Source of the DNA: Shinisaurus crocodilurus | Taxonomy: Eukaryota; Chordata; Lepidosauria; Squamata; Shinisauridae | Assembly (NCBI GenBank): GCA_021292165.1 | Contig: CM037878.1 | Span: forward strand, 292,130,971 to 292,194,970 | Reading direction: 5' to 3' | Length of the DNA stretch: 64,000 bases | In this document: piece by piece, positions 12,401 to 27,400 of the stretch | How the letters are laid out: each line of letters begins with the position of its first letter | Position numbering within the stretch: position 1 is the first letter of the stretch | Program-made: the position numbers and the translations under genes | Notes under the pieces: generated by a model | Databases searched by the model: none | Told to the model about the DNA's origin: nothing | Seen by the model: only the letters and a program-made list of their open reading frames with translations

Positions 12401-15400
12401 GTGGCTTGAGTTACTGTACACCTGGCCTCATCCATTCTGCTTTACTCCTGTCCTTCGAGACTGAAATGAGATCTGTAATGTGGCAGAATTGAGGCAAAGC
12501 CTCAATTCACTTGCAAATAGAACTGCAATATCTTCCAGATTTCTTCTCACCCTCAAACTGTTAAGATTTGCTTCTCCAAGAGTAACTTAGCTATTCCAAA
12601 CCAGTCTATTGTATCTGAACTAAACTGATACCTTAAGCTGCTGCAACTGCTGGTCACCTGGCCTCGTGTGTCATATCCAACAACAAAACCTCGTTGCTTG
12701 AAGTCTGAAAAACATTTCTCAAGATACTTGTACATCCCCTGCAGCAAAGAAATAGAGAGGTAGCATGTGTAAATGCCTGTTATCTGCTAAGGCCTGTGGC
12801 TTACGCTGGCTCAGCTTGTCTGAGTGTGGAAAGCTAAGCAGGGTCAGGCCTGGTTATTACTTGGATGGGAGACCCCTCCTCTAGTTTCCTGCATTGAGCA
12901 GGGGGTTGGACTTGATAGCCTTGTAGGCTCCTTCCAACTCTATGATCTATGAAATCTATGAAATCTATGAAAGATGTTTAGACCCTCCTTATCCCATTGG
13001 CACAGGACAGATGTTGATTGTGTATAATTCAAATATAAAGAATTATCTGTCCTAAGCACACAATCTATATTTGACACAGGCAGGCAAACTATATTTTTCA
13101 TTTAGATTTCTTTCCTTCTTTATTCAACAGTCCCAGGGGAAGCTAGCTACAAATACATAATCGTCTCATTGTAACCTTATATCAGTCCTGCAAAGTGAAT
13201 TGCCCAGTCTTGTATTTATTCACTTGGTGCACAATAGATTGAATTAAATATTATTTATTTTACATTGTTGTCCCACTCTTACAACCAGTCTTCGTATTGT
13301 CACACTGTATACGCTTTGCAAGACCCATATAGGGTCTTTCTTATGACAGCAACCATCACAAGTTTCTGAGGTTAAGTATGAGAATAATTGACAATTTTGT
13401 CTTTTCCTTTTCTTTCCAGTGTTGATCCTTTCTGCTTTACTCTGCCTTTGGGCCAACACCACCTCACAAAAATGAAGTAGTATCTTAAGGGGCTAGTATC
13501 CTGCTTTTCCATGCTGGCTGCAGAGAAGGGGGCTAATAAAATGCAGGCTAGTTAAAAAAAAAGGCAGGCTACTAATTTCTGTGGGTATATTTACAAGCTG
13601 GAATTGACAAAGGCCTCCTAGAAGACATCTTTTGTCAACCACAGTCCTGAATCCAGCACTGATCATTACATCATTAAGGGCAACGGAAACAAAAGGAAAG
13701 TAAGAAATATGACCTTAAGTCATCTTCACCAACTGTCAACAGAAAGAATCCCTGAATACTAAGCCAACCTTTATAATGATCAATATTTGCTCAGTAGTCA
13801 GCTACGGTACTTCTTCTTTGCATAATGAAGTCCATTATTTTGCAATACAGCCACACTCTTCTAAAAATATGTGATCGGTAGCTGAACATACTGGCCCAGT
13901 TCAGACGACCATATTTTAGATTAATGACCCGATATATCAATGAGCCTTGTGCCTGCATACACAGTCCCTTCCCTTTTCAGCACCACAATTAACCCTAGAA
14001 CCCTTCAATAAATCACTGTTTCCCATTATGTCTGATCCAGGAAACTATGATTACCAGGTTTGGAACAAGCCAGGATCTAAAACTTAAAATCATGGTTTAA
14101 AATCCTGGCTTGTTCCAAACTTAGTAACCATAGTTTCCTGGTGTAGACTTAATAGGAAACTATGGTTAATTGAAAACTTCCTGGCCTATCAGAGCATGCT
14201 GACAAGGGAGGAGTTGGCATGAGGATGGAGCACGGGGGCAAAGGCTCATGTATATATGATCATCCGAACTGGGCCTCTTCCATGGGGAGTCGCAAAACAG
14301 TCCCAAGGACATGTTCCCAAAAAATGTGCTACTCCAAATGCAGTTGATTCAAACACTAGAATGTTTGAATCAACTCTGCACCTGGGGGGGTCTCCGGGTT
14401 TGCAGTCAGTCCCTCAGGCAAGCAAACAATACCCCACCCTTTCCAAACGCTTAATACCACAACTTGTAATTTAACTTGGCCTTGGAGAACTTTTAGTACC
14501 AATTCCACTTTCAGGGTACCTGAAACAATGGCATCATTCCTGCTTCACTTTTGCCTGAAGTATATATAGAGGGGGCAATTCTTCTTCAGTTTCACAGAAG
14601 TCCAGCATGGTTGGGGCTCAACTCATGCACTGTAGGCCATCTCTTCTCTGACTCAGCATAAAGCCGACATTGACAGAGGCTCAAAATCTGAATGCTGATT
14701 AAGCTCCTGGCACTTCAGCCAGCACAAATCTCAGTCATGAGACTGCTGACCAGCTAGTTAACATGCTTATCTGATCCTCAGCACGACTGCACTGCAAAGC
14801 CTTTCCCTTGTCATTCTGACTACCCCATGGATTTGGCTGGGATGCCACGAAGGGATTGTGGGGCTGTAAATTCATATGAGAAGAACTGTGGACATTGCTT
14901 CATACCATTTCTATTTTCCACATAAACATAACTAGGAGGAGCAGTTAAGCAAAAGAAACTCAGAAGTCCACGAACTGCTTGTTTCGATTCAGATTATAGG
15001 TAGGAAGGCCTCTGAAAGTGCTAGTCAGTTGTTGTTCAGGTTTCTCAGGGCTGCAATCTTACACAAATTGACCTGGGAGTAAGGGACACTGAACTCAAAA
15101 GATCTGGCCCCAGCCTATCCATGAAGTAGAATCAACCAGGGGAATACAGTATGAAGAGGACCTACAGAATCAGAGTTGGGAGCGGCCAATGGCCACCTCC
15201 TCCTCATCGGCATGTCAATCTGCCAAAGGCAACCTAGAATGGAGTGTGCCCAAAAACAGAGTGCAGGTGTCCCACAGTAAACGCAAGAAGAGCACACAGT
15301 TCCAAATGATATTAGCAAGCCAGCCAAGATATGCTACAGGAAGGGTGAACACAATCCAAAGCTGTTCAGTCGTTCTGAACCTAATCAGTCGATACCCTAA

Positions 15401-18400
15401 GATAAAAAAATGCATCCATTGAGTCTTCCAAAGCAAACACATGAGGGTGCCCTATGGTAAGGACTGAAATTTTACAGGGACATAAGCCTCATGCCCTGCC
15501 TCAAGTTGGGCAGCCTCTGTTGCCCTCAAGCAAGGGGGGTAAATCCAAGATCTAAGATGGAGGTAAATAACCCTAGTGAGCTACAGCTAAGGGATCAAAA
15601 TAAAAGCTGTATGTTACCTTCTTAAACTCGAGCTGAGCTCTGCATGACTACAGCTGAGCTTGTGCCGTTTAGAGAAGACTTCCTGAGCCACTATAGCCTG
15701 CTCAAGGGAAAATGAACAGTAGATTCTGTTCCTTTCTGCCTCCAACCACAGGTGTGTGTACATGCCTGTGCAGATGGACATCTGCCTGCATGCAAGTTTA
15801 AAGGAGATTTCTGTACACATGGACACACACATCCGTGGGCACACATGCTCAGGGCAGGCCATCTAAACAAGTATTATAAGTGGACACAGTGGCAGCACTA
15901 ATCCTACTTACAAGGCGGCCAAGGGAAGCGAACCTAACACATAACGTGAGATGTGTGCCTCAGAACCCTCTGCTTTGGTGCAGCAGGTTTTGTGGGCTCA
16001 CCTCCTAGACTGCATGCTGTAGCTGTCCAGCAACATCTGGGCAAAGCTTTGCTGTGGCAAAGCTGGACCAGCCCTGTGCATATTTATTTTCTCTTCAAGT
16101 CCATGCAAAAAGAGTTTAAAGTCAGTTTAAAGCCAGCAATGTAGCTGGCAGCTCCCCAAAATTATTCTCCAGACTTAGCCTTTGACCCAATGCAATGTGA
16201 AACTATGGGATAATAGAACAGAAACAAGTAAGTATCCACAAGAACTCTCCCGGTTTAACCTAGTTGTCAAAGAATGCTTACTTATGCAACAAAAAATAGT
16301 TACCAAAGTAAACAACCACCAGTACAAAACATAACGTACAAAGCAAGCAAAACGGTGCAGTCTTGGAGACTCCCTGGTGAGCAAACTGGAGTTTTCTGCC
16401 AAGAATGCTTATTACTTCTTATCAGCCAATCCGAAGTTCCCCATGCCTTTAGCAGACCAAAGCACAAAGGAAGCACGTGCCCTCCAGGCTGTCAGCGCAT
16501 GAACAGCTCCGAAGTCAATAACATACACAAGTCGGAAAGTGAAAAGCTCAGTCTGCTTCCTTAACAGTTCAATGAGACACACTAACATGCGCAATTATTC
16601 CTTAAAGCCTGCCCTGCTAGTGAGAACACAAGTTCTTTAGAACAGAGTTTTTACACTTTCATCTAACCCTACTCATAGGAGACCCTCTCATACATACACA
16701 TTTGTGTGTGTGTGTCGATTAACTGAGCAAGCACATGTGCTTGAAGGTGTTAAGCGTGTTACTCACTCACGCCTACAAAGGGAATTACGTTACAGATGTG
16801 TGTGTGAGAGAGGCTTAATTTATACAGTACATGCAAATAGTAAAGGAAGGAGTTGCCGTTTGTGTGAAACAGCTCTCCAGAGGTTTCCTGAAATTTCAGC
16901 CATGCCAACATAAACCGTGAAAAGAGAAGCCATGTTGGCATGGTTCAGCTTGCCGGGCCTATTATGGACACTGGCTCACAAGTGACTCGCTCCTTAGTGC
17001 AGCAGCCTCCATGTGGCCACATTACAAGCAACAGGGCGATGAAAATAGCAAATAATGTTGGGGGAATAACACATCCCTGTTTAACACCCGATCCCACTTT
17101 AAATGGAGCACCATGACAGCCGTTGTTGTCCAAGACCGTAGCCCATCATGTTGTCATGGAGAAGTCGCAAGATATTCACAAATTTGTTGGGGCATCCAAT
17201 TTTCATAAGGATAGTCCAGAGAGCCGTTCGGTCTACAGTATCAAAGGCCTTAGCAAGATCAATAAAAGCCATATAAAGGGGTTGATTTTGCTCCCGGCAT
17301 TTTTCTTGGAGCTGACGTGCAGTAAAAATCATGTCTACTGTCCCTCTAGAGGGGCAGAAACCATATTGAGTTTCAGGGAGGATCTCTTCTGAAATAGATA
17401 GAAGACGGTTTGCGAGAATCCTGGCAAATATTTTACCTGCGGTAGCTAAGAGAGAAATGCCCCGATAGTTTCCACAGTCTGTTCTATCACCCTTCTTAAA
17501 GAGGGTGATAATTATGGCATCCCTGATTGACTGACAAGCAACAGGGGTATCGCTGTTCAAATACGCTCCCTCAGTGCTTCCGCCTCCACAAAGCTCTTGC
17601 TGCTCTGGCAGACACTGACCTGGTCCGTGCGGCACAGCAGCCCACTGTGTGTTAATTTACTCATAGGGGCTGTCACGTTGTACCGGGTGCCTTTGGGCAC
17701 CCAGCTTGCCATGACGTGTGAACCCAGATGTCAGGGGTTGCTTCAGCGTTAGACAACCCTCAAATAACCCATGGCTCGTTTTAGGGTTACTTGAAGACTG
17801 CCTAACCCTCAAACCACCCCTGCCGCCTGGGTCCGCAGAACCCAACAAGCCATGGCAAGCCGGGCAACCACAGGCAACCGCACCAGTGACCTCCGCCATG
17901 CCCCTTCCTTGATTAGCTTCCGCCGTGCATTAAAAACGTGGCTTTTCAGGCGGGAATATGGGGTGGGTTAGGATTTTAAAGTTTTGTTCTGTTTTTAATT
18001 GTGTTTTATACTGTGTGTGTGTGTGTGTGTGTTCCCTCCCCCCCTCTTGTATTCTATTGGATTGTACATCGCTCAGAGTGGCTGGATGTCTGGCCAGATG
18101 GGTGATTCATAAAATAAATAAATAAATAAATAAAATAAAATAAAATAAAATACCTGGCTACCCCCGCCTCCCCACACATCCATTCTCCTTTTGTGTCATG
18201 TCTTTTAACTGCTTTCTGGGGTGGTTTCCTTCCCCAGGCTCACATTTTGTTGTGTAATTTACACATAACAAGACCTACCAGCAAGTGCTTTTAGGACATT
18301 GTCTAAAACTGTAGTTGTAGTCCAGCAACATCTGGGGACCCAAAGTTGGAGAGCCCTGTGCTATACTAATCCATTCCATGACATTCATACTCTGTGGGGC

Positions 18401-21400
18401 AGCAGTGCCAGAAGGTTAGGGAGGTTTGGTTCAAGAAAATGAATTTTTTAGTTTGCAAAACAAGATTGTAGGAGAACTTGAGGAACAGAAAACAGCACAT
18501 ACAGTCATGCCTTGGATTGAGAGCATAATTCGTTCCGGAAACGTGCTTGTAATCCAAAACACTCTTAGATCAAAACGAAATCCCCCCCAAAAAAATGTGT
18601 ACAGAGATTTTTAATTTAAGCCGTACTACAGTACTTGTATTGCAAGACATCGCTTGTATATCAAGTTAAAAAAAAGTAAATAAATATTTAAAAATTTGTT
18701 TGTCTTGCAAAACGCTCTCAAACCAAGTTACTTGCAATCCAAGGTATTACTGTACCTTGAAAGGATATGTGTTAAATGACTGGGAAGCTTTCCTGCCTTC
18801 TCTCTGAAACTCACCTGTGTTGACTGGATCACAGTAAGATCATTGATGTAGCAAAAGCCAGCCCCCATGGCGGAGCGGAGCCCAGCAGTCCCAAACGTAA
18901 GTCTGCGGCATAGGCGGTCCCGTAGTTCCTTATTCCTTCCATTCCGTAACAGGTTTTCAATCTGCTCTTTTGTTTTAGGATTCTGCAAACGGGAAAAAAA
19001 AAGTCATTCTGTTGTGTTTTACAATCATGAGAATCAGAGCTGGACAGCGCTCCTGTAGTGTGCTTATGCTGTAAGACAGAAACAGAGATTTTGCAAATAG
19101 GATCCAGGCAACTCTGATATATATGCTTCAACTGGTGCAAAACACGGCAGGTAAGCTGCTAACCGGTGCACAGTATCAAGATCATATTACACCAATACTG
19201 AAAGATAGCACTGGTTGTCAGTTGTTTTCCAGGCTCAATTCAAGGAGTTGGTTTTAACCTTTAAAGCCCCAAGAGGCTTAGGGCCTCGCTATCTAAGGGA
19301 CCACCTGGGTCACTATGAACCTGTCCAGTTATTAAGATCTGCAGGTGGAGCCCTCTGGAGGCCACCATTTATTTATTACTTACATTTATTAATCGCCCAT
19401 CTGGCCGGCAACCATCTCCCACAGAGAACCATTTGTTGGGCACACATGAACAGGCTCTCTCTCGTATTGCTCCCAAACGGTGGAATGCTCTCCCTTCAGA
19501 GTTGTGACTGCCCACCAGGCCAGCCACCACCATGCTCTCAACATTTCAAAAAGGTGTTAAGATGCATCTTTTCAATATGGCCTTTTAAATTGCTCCTTAA
19601 TGTTGTTTAATGGTTCAGCATGGGTTGTTGTTGTTTTTCCTGATTTCTGTGTTTTTATGGTATGATTGTTTTGTTTTGCATTGTTGTGCACCCCTTGGTG
19701 ATGTTTGTGGAAAGCCAGTATAAAAATATTATCATCATCGTTTGGGTTAAACCCAACCCAAGAACCAGTCCTAACCACACTTTCAGTCCATAACGGCCGG
19801 AGTTCTCAGCCCATCAGCATCTGCAGTGGTATGCTGAAACCAGATCCTGGCCAAGGGCAGCTCACATATCTTGACACAGTCTGATACGGCTAACATCAGC
19901 ATGGCCTGAATGAAAATATCTGCTGCCACAGACTAAGAGGCTTGTGTGAATCAGCCCTTGCTGCTTTTTTTTTTATTGTTTTGGTTTTGTTCCTCTTGTT
20001 AGGCACACACAGTTCTCCACATGCCAACCACACTCAGTGACGCAATACATACTACCAAGCACAGAGCAACCCTGCCTCCTGTTATAAGCACACTGCAGCT
20101 TGCTTACATAATCAATGAGACCCAAGTCCTTTCAGGAGTCTCACCTGAGGAAGGCTTCAGAAACCACCGCCTTAAGTTTGTTTTCAAAGTCAAGGACTCT
20201 GAAGTGCTATAGCCACATGCTGCTGGTCCTTGTTAGGCCATTTCTACTTTCATTTTGCATTTCCACACTATTATCCACTCAGAGAGCAACTTCTGCTCAC
20301 AGCTGGCTTAGCTCGATAGCTCTCCATCAGAAGTGATGGAAAGCAACCTTAAGGAAGTCGAATAAAATTAGCACAGATGTTTTTGGGTAGATTTGGACTT
20401 TGCTACTCAAATGGATCCCAATAAGCACCATTTCACTACTCAGGTTAACAGTAATCAGCACAGGCACTGGCAGAGTTTTCACGCGGTAATAGCGGACATT
20501 GGGCAAATGGATCCAGTGCCTGGCTCAAAGGACCTCTCGTGCCTCAAGGCTAGAAGCCAGGCACTTCACGATTTAGGCCACTTGTAGCAACATTCGCAGT
20601 GAACTCTACATGTAACTTGTCAGCTGTCAGTCAAACTCCAAATCTACCTGTCTGGTCTCCCCCACCCCAAGATAAATTGATATTGTCAGCAAGTGGCAGT
20701 GAGTCATGCATTTTGTCAAGATGCAAAGCATCTGGCCTCAGCTATCCATGCTCTGGTAAGCCCAGGTTAGACTACTGTTATGTGCTATATGTAGAGCTGC
20801 CTTTGAAGACTGCTTAGGAACTGTAGTTGGTGCAGAATGCAGCTGCTAGATTATTAACTGAGACTGAGCATTATGAGCATAGTGCGCCTGTTCTATGCCA
20901 ACTACACTGCCTCCCAGTCTGTTTCTAGGCTCCATTCAAAGTGCTGGTTTTGATCTTTAAAGCCCTTCACAGCTTAGGACCATGGTAATTGAAGGACTAG
21001 CTTTATCCAGATGTACCTACCTGTACATTAAGGTTTTTTTTTTAATGGTTTCCTACGGTGCCCCCACTAACCGAGATAAGGCAGGCAGTTACCACAAAGA
21101 GCGTCCTCTCAGTGGTGGCACCCCAGTTGTGGAAGGCTCTCCCCAGAGTGGTTTGCCTGGTGTCTACTTTTGTCTTTTTTTCTTTTGATCTTTTTTTTTG
21201 ATGCAGTGTTAATTCTGCTGACAGTGTTATGCTGTGGCCTTTAGCTTATTCTTTTGTATATACGGTACATTTGAATTGTTTTATTCTTTTTGAAAACTGC
21301 CCTGTGAATATGATTGAGAGGTAGTATAAAAATACTTATAAAGAACAGGATGCAAGGGGTCTGTGGGTTAACACCCACACTTCCATACAGATCGTAACAT

Positions 21401-24400
21401 GCAGGATCTACTTCCTTCAAAATAAACAGGGTGGACAAACTTATATGCTTAGTGCATTCTGCAGAGCCATATTCTCAAGCCAGAGACCCGAGAACACAGA
21501 TAGGTATGCTGGCCAGTTGAACAATATTTTCTGAGCCCTGTAACAGTCTTCAGCTTCAGACTGCAGCCTCCACAACTACCTTTTGTAAAAACAAAAAACC
21601 AAACAAAATCCTTGGGGCAAAGCTACATATTGTTAAGATGAGATATAGTTCTGACCATTTGGCTATGGCTACACCTCCAAAAGGAAGTCCACAGCCCTCA
21701 TAAGAAGTGTTGGGTAAGCAAGGGTTCAGGAGAGAAATTATACATTTCAGAAGGCAGTCAATAAGAACACGCTGGATACAGGTGCTTGAGAGTTATTTGG
21801 GAGGATTTACAAATAAAGGCCAAACCAGATGCAAGTTCAGCACATTTATCTGTTGCATTTCTGGATCGCCCATCTGGCCGGCAAACCGGCCACCCTGGGC
21901 AATGCACAACATGATAAAATAGATTTAAAATACATGATATAAAATATATTTAAAACAGTATAAAACAGTATAACTTTTAACATCTTAACCCACCCCATAT
22001 TCCGGCCTGAATAACCATGTTTTTAGTGAGCGGCGGAAGCTCAACAGAGCTTTTGCTCTTTTGCATTTAAACAAGCAAGCACGTTAAAGGCAATTAGCAG
22101 CCATGGGGGCGAGGGGGGGGGTGTGAACCCATTCCTCCCCTGCTGCAGCCCTGATGAAAATTGCTCCTCTGAAGCTGCTTTATGCATTGGGAGGAAATCC
22201 GTCACTCTAAGTCTGAGGGTGGGGACTGTCTTGTGTGGGGGGGTTTTAATTGATCTGCAAGCCACTCTTGGGAGCCTTTCCAACTGAAGATGGTCTTCCA
22301 CCAAACTATGGAATAGAACGTGTACACACAAGGTGGTTAACCCTAGGGTCCTTTTAACCTATGGTAGCTTACTCCAGCTATTGCTTCAAGCATTAAGAGC
22401 AAATCTAAGTCACCGGATGTCTGTCTGGTAAGTATGTCTTGGGACCTGGCCAAATGATTTAGAGAAACACCATGCACAGCATCTCAGATTTACCTACAGT
22501 TCATTTTATCTACAAAGGCCTAACCTCAATTGCTAAGGAAGTTGGCCTAAGACTTGTTTAAACAGATAAATATACTTTTATGTCCTATGGCAAATGCAAG
22601 AGATAAGAAATGGTGGTCAGGATAGCAGTTCATGTCCCATTCATGGAGAAGCTGATTACACAGACTGTGCTGAGGCAGGCAGCACAGGCAAATAGGAATA
22701 TTTGAGGCTGCAGACTTGATGCCTGGGCTGGCCAGCCTTGCTCCTTCCATGGCTCGCTCTTCCCCATGTTCCAGCAACTCAAATATTGTACTCAAACATA
22801 ATTTGACTCCTGTACGAAGAACATTCAAGTCACATGTTTGCGTTGTTATGCAAATATACTTTTTATGAAAATCAAGCAAATTTGTACAATCTGATCTTTT
22901 TAAGTAAGCAAGCAATTGAGATTCAGACTTAACTTTTGCAGAATTAAATTATTTGGCAAGGTGCAGTATAGCAAAAGGAGAAGACACCTGAGGTACAGCA
23001 GTTTTATGTGTCTACGTGTATGGTGGGAGGCCATGAACAAGGTGGCAACCATACAACACACAAAAATGTAACTATGAACATTGGAGCCACATAGAGAGCC
23101 AGTGTGGCGTAGTGGTGAGAGTGTTGGACTGGGACTCAGGAGATCTGGGTTCTAGTCCCCGCTCAGCCATGAAACTCACTGGGTGACTTTGGGCCAGTCA
23201 CTGACTCTCAGCCTAACCTACCTCACACTGTTGTTGTGAGGATAAAATGGAGAGGAGGAGGAGGATTATGTAAGCCGCCTTGGGTTCCTTGTGGGAAAAA
23301 AGGCGGGGTATAAATATAATTAATAAATAAATAAATAAAGTACACCTACGACCAAGAGATCTAGAAAATTGCTGCTAAAGGAGACATTGACTGCACAGAA
23401 CCCAAGTTCTCCATGGATTTTTTAAAAAGTTATTATTACATTTATACCTAGCCTTTTTTCCTCTTGCATGGAACCGAAGGTGGCTTACATTGTCTTCCGC
23501 CTCTCCATTTTATCCTCACAACAACCCTGAGAGGTAGGTTAGACTGAGAGTCAGTGACTGGCCCAAAGTCACCCAGTGAGCTTCACAGCCAAGTGGGGAC
23601 TAGGACCCAGATCTCCCAAGCCCCAGTCCAACACTCTAAACACTGCACCATATTGGATGCACAGACACTGAATTCTGTGTCTCTGCAGTTTCAAAATAAG
23701 CCATGTACAATTCCACAACAGGATGTTTCAGTTACTCTCCAATTCCTCCCTGAGTGTATCTCTTGCCTAACTCTTTACTGAAGATACTGTATGAACAAAC
23801 CTTGAAACAGAATCAATCCCTCACAAAAAAAAGCAAGCAGGCTCACTGGAAAGTTGCACATTCTTACAATTTAGAGTGATTTTTATTGTCAGAATGACCT
23901 ATTCAGAATCAGTACTCATTTTACAGAGATAATGTAAGTTCGAGCAACTACAAAAGGTATCATGGAACAAAACATTCTACAGTTACCTGGGGAGGAAAAA
24001 ACTACAGTGCTAAAGTAAAGACTATTTCTCCAATTAACGAATTCAAATTTCACTCATCAGATTCTTCCAGCATGCATATGCATAATTCTCATACAAGTGT
24101 CCCAAGGGCACATACATGAAGAAGCACCAGCCCAGCAATCCATATTCACTCAATGCTAAAAGCAAGACAGAACCAGTTCGGAGATGGGGACAATTCCAAG
24201 ATGACTTCTGAAAGCCTTGTGCACATAATATTTGTTCTGCAAGATTCTCTGAAGAGGGTATATAATCACAGCAACCTTTACAAGTTACTGCTTTCAAGTA
24301 TCAGCCAGAATGTGGAGCTGGCTGTCTGACAGCACAGAACGAGCCTAAGTGCAATTTGTCCTACATAATAAAACCAGCACATTCTGATTATAGGTATAAT

Positions 24401-27400
24401 TGCTGAACAATATGCATGTATAATGGAGTACACGCTGGATCTCAAGCTGTTCTCCACAGCGTGCAGGGTAAACCATACTCCTCAGCAGAGGTTTAAAAAA
24501 GGCAATGGAATCTCAAGTCTCATGGGTGAGTGAGCAACACTGACATTTACCACAAAGAGGTCAGCCAGCTCCTAGGTCCAGATCAGCTCGTGGAGCTTAC
24601 GTATTTCATAAGGAAGAGTAGCCATGGTGCAGTTTTCAAGTTATCCAGGCTCCAGATCTGGCTGACATAACAGACAATTCAACATTCAGAGAAAGTCCTA
24701 AAAGACACAGGAGAAGCTTAAAAGGTTTCATTTCCTTTTAAGCGCAAGGTGGCTATGCAGCACTATGGACTTGAACACCAACATAGGACTCTGCAAATCA
24801 TTTGCACACTGGTTAGGTTCTGATGACATCAGTGAGGTTTCTCACAGTACAAACCATGTTACGATTACATCTTAACAGATTGTGCCCTATTTGCATTAAA
24901 TGAGAGGAACTGGATCCAAGAGAATTTAGTTCTGCTGACTGAAGCCATATATCTACATAAAGAAGATTCCAATCCAAACACTTCAGTGTGTGATTTGTAG
25001 GCAACTATCTCAACAAAGATTCATGTGTTTATATCCAAGTTGGAGCAGTCCTTGAGAAACCCTCAATCCCAAAACACACATCCCAAGTGTGTGTGTGTGT
25101 GTGTGTGGTCACTAAAAGCACCATGAGAGAAATAACTCTTCAAAATTAACATTTCCTCCAATATGGTAACGTCACCTATGTGTAAAAATCTGCCATTTCG
25201 GACACACTGCTCCCTCCATTCCACCCACCCACCCTAGAAATGGTCCACTGCAGCTAATCCCTAAAAAGTCCTATAACAAAAATAAAAAAACTAGGATAAT
25301 ATAGGGTCATTTTCAGTTTAGGAGAGATGCAGCACAAACTTCTGTGAGGAACAAACAACTTCTTTTCTTTATCTTTTTGTTTGTTTCTTAAATAACTGTC
25401 ACTAATACATAACAATATACAACATAACATTATATAACATACCGTAATCAATATACACATCCAAAGACATTGGCTACTCAACCAAAAGGATCTGCATAAT
25501 ACCACATATATGCATCCATCATTAAATTAAATATCACATAGATTAAACAGCATATAACATCAAACGTTACATATCTTTATACCAATAATTTAGGAAGTAG
25601 CAAAGCAAGAATATGTACTAATTTCTATACCATAATTATTTTTCTAATACTCAATAAAAGGTTTCCATTCCTCCATAAATTTTGGATTCTTTTGTCTACC
25701 ATCTCTCAATCCAACTACCTCACTAATTTCCAATAACTGTGCAATCGGTGGCACGGAGCACCTTTTATCAGCTTAGGCTGATATACCAACTACGTCCTTA
25801 TCTGGACAGAGATAGCCTAGCTACAGTTATCCATGCTCTGGTAACCTCTCGTTTGGATTACTGCAATGCGTTATATGTGGGGCTGCCTTTGAAAATGGTC
25901 CAGAAACTTCAGCTCGTCCAAAATAGGGCAGCGAGATTATTAACCGGGACTGGCCGACGAGAACATATTATGCCAGCGCTTTCTCATCTGCACTGGCTGC
26001 CAGTCTGTTTCCGGGCCAGATTCAAAGTGCTGGTGCTAACATTTAAAGCCCTAAACGGCTTGGGGCCAGGGTATCTGAAGGATCATCTCCTCCCATATGT
26101 ACCTGCCCGGACACTAAGATCTGCATCAGCGGTCCTTCTCCGAGAGCCCCTGCCAAAGGAAGTGAGGCAGGTGGCTACCAGGAGGAGGGTCTTTTCTGCT
26201 GTGGCACCCCGGTTATGGAATGAGCTCTCCAAAGAGGTTCACCTGGCGCCTACTTTGTACTCTTTCCGGTGCCAGGTGAAGACCTTTCTGTTCTCCCAGG
26301 CATTTTAATCATTTTAATCATTTTAATTTTGTAATTGTTTTTAATTCCGTTATTGTAACTGCTGCTGCTAGCTCTGCTGTTTGTTTTTAATCTGTGGTTT
26401 TAAATTTTATATTTTATATTGTATTTTATGATTTTAACTGTTGTAAACTGCCCAGAGAGCTTCAGCTATTGGGCAGTATAAAAATGTATTAAATAAATAA
26501 ATAAAATAAACTTTAATAAACCATTCTTTACATGTAATTGTTTTTGTACTTTTCCAGTTTTTGGCAATAATCATTTTTGCTGCCTTTAACAAATAGGTAT
26601 TATTGGCTGATTAATTTTTGGAATCTCAGATTGGAAGACCTCTAATAACACTGTTTTAGGGCTAAAGTACAAGTTGCATCCAGTTATCCCAGCTACATCT
26701 CTCGTTTCCAAAAATCTTGAATTTTTAGACACATCCACCACAGGTGCATATAATCAGTCAATTGCATCCAACACTTCCAACATACAATTATCCTTTCTAT
26801 ATACAGTCATGCCTTGGATTGAGAGCATAATTCGTTCCGGAACCGTGCTTGTAATCCAAAACACTCTTATATCAAAGCGAGTCTCTGGCGGGCGTGAGCG
26901 GGGCCGATTTCGGCCCGCTACGCCCGCTCGAGGCGAGCGGTTACATCCCTATGACTTGTATTGCAAGACGTCGCTCGTTTATCAAGTCAAAATTTATTTT
27001 AAAAAATTGCTTGTCTTGCAAAACGCTCTCAGACCAAGTTACTTGCAATCCAAGGTATTACTGTATTTTCTTTACTCTATGAGGTGTTCGATACCAGTAA
27101 TAAATCCATTTTTAATCATTCTCTTTTAAATTGACACTGACTGAATTGGTCATTCCTCTCGAAAAAAACTCATTTACCTGGGAGTAAACACCACTGAACT
27201 CAATGGGACTAAACATTTATAGTAATACCTTGGATTGCAAGTAACTTGGTTTGAGAGCGTTTTGCAAGACAAGCAAATTTTTAAATATTTATTTAATATA
27301 TTTTTTTTACTTGATGTACAAGCGACGTCTTGCAATACAAGTACTATAGTACGGCTTAAATTAAAAATCTCTGTACAGATTTTTTGGGGGGGGATTTCGT

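Larger units (their letters stand above)
25240..27150 (-). mobile_element. Antisense L1-type 3' region broken by later insertions
   Basis: AT-rich segments 25240-25738, 26512-26803 and 27064-27150 read as one continuous L1-like 3' region (CCATTCCTCCATAAATTTTG, TTTTGCTGCCTTTAACAAAT). They are split by the L2 copy at 25739 and the Tigger MITE at 26804. Confidence 0.55.

Noticed and set aside
12789..12900. Possible 5S rRNA gene
   Set aside because: Only the internal promoter part of 5S is matched, it lacks the 5S ends and carries a CR1-like tail repeated in four copies; it is a SINE.
25739..26308. A 189-residue intact protein gene
   Set aside because: The sequence is the conserved C-terminal part of an L2-like LINE and sits directly before an L2-type 3' end and A-rich tail.
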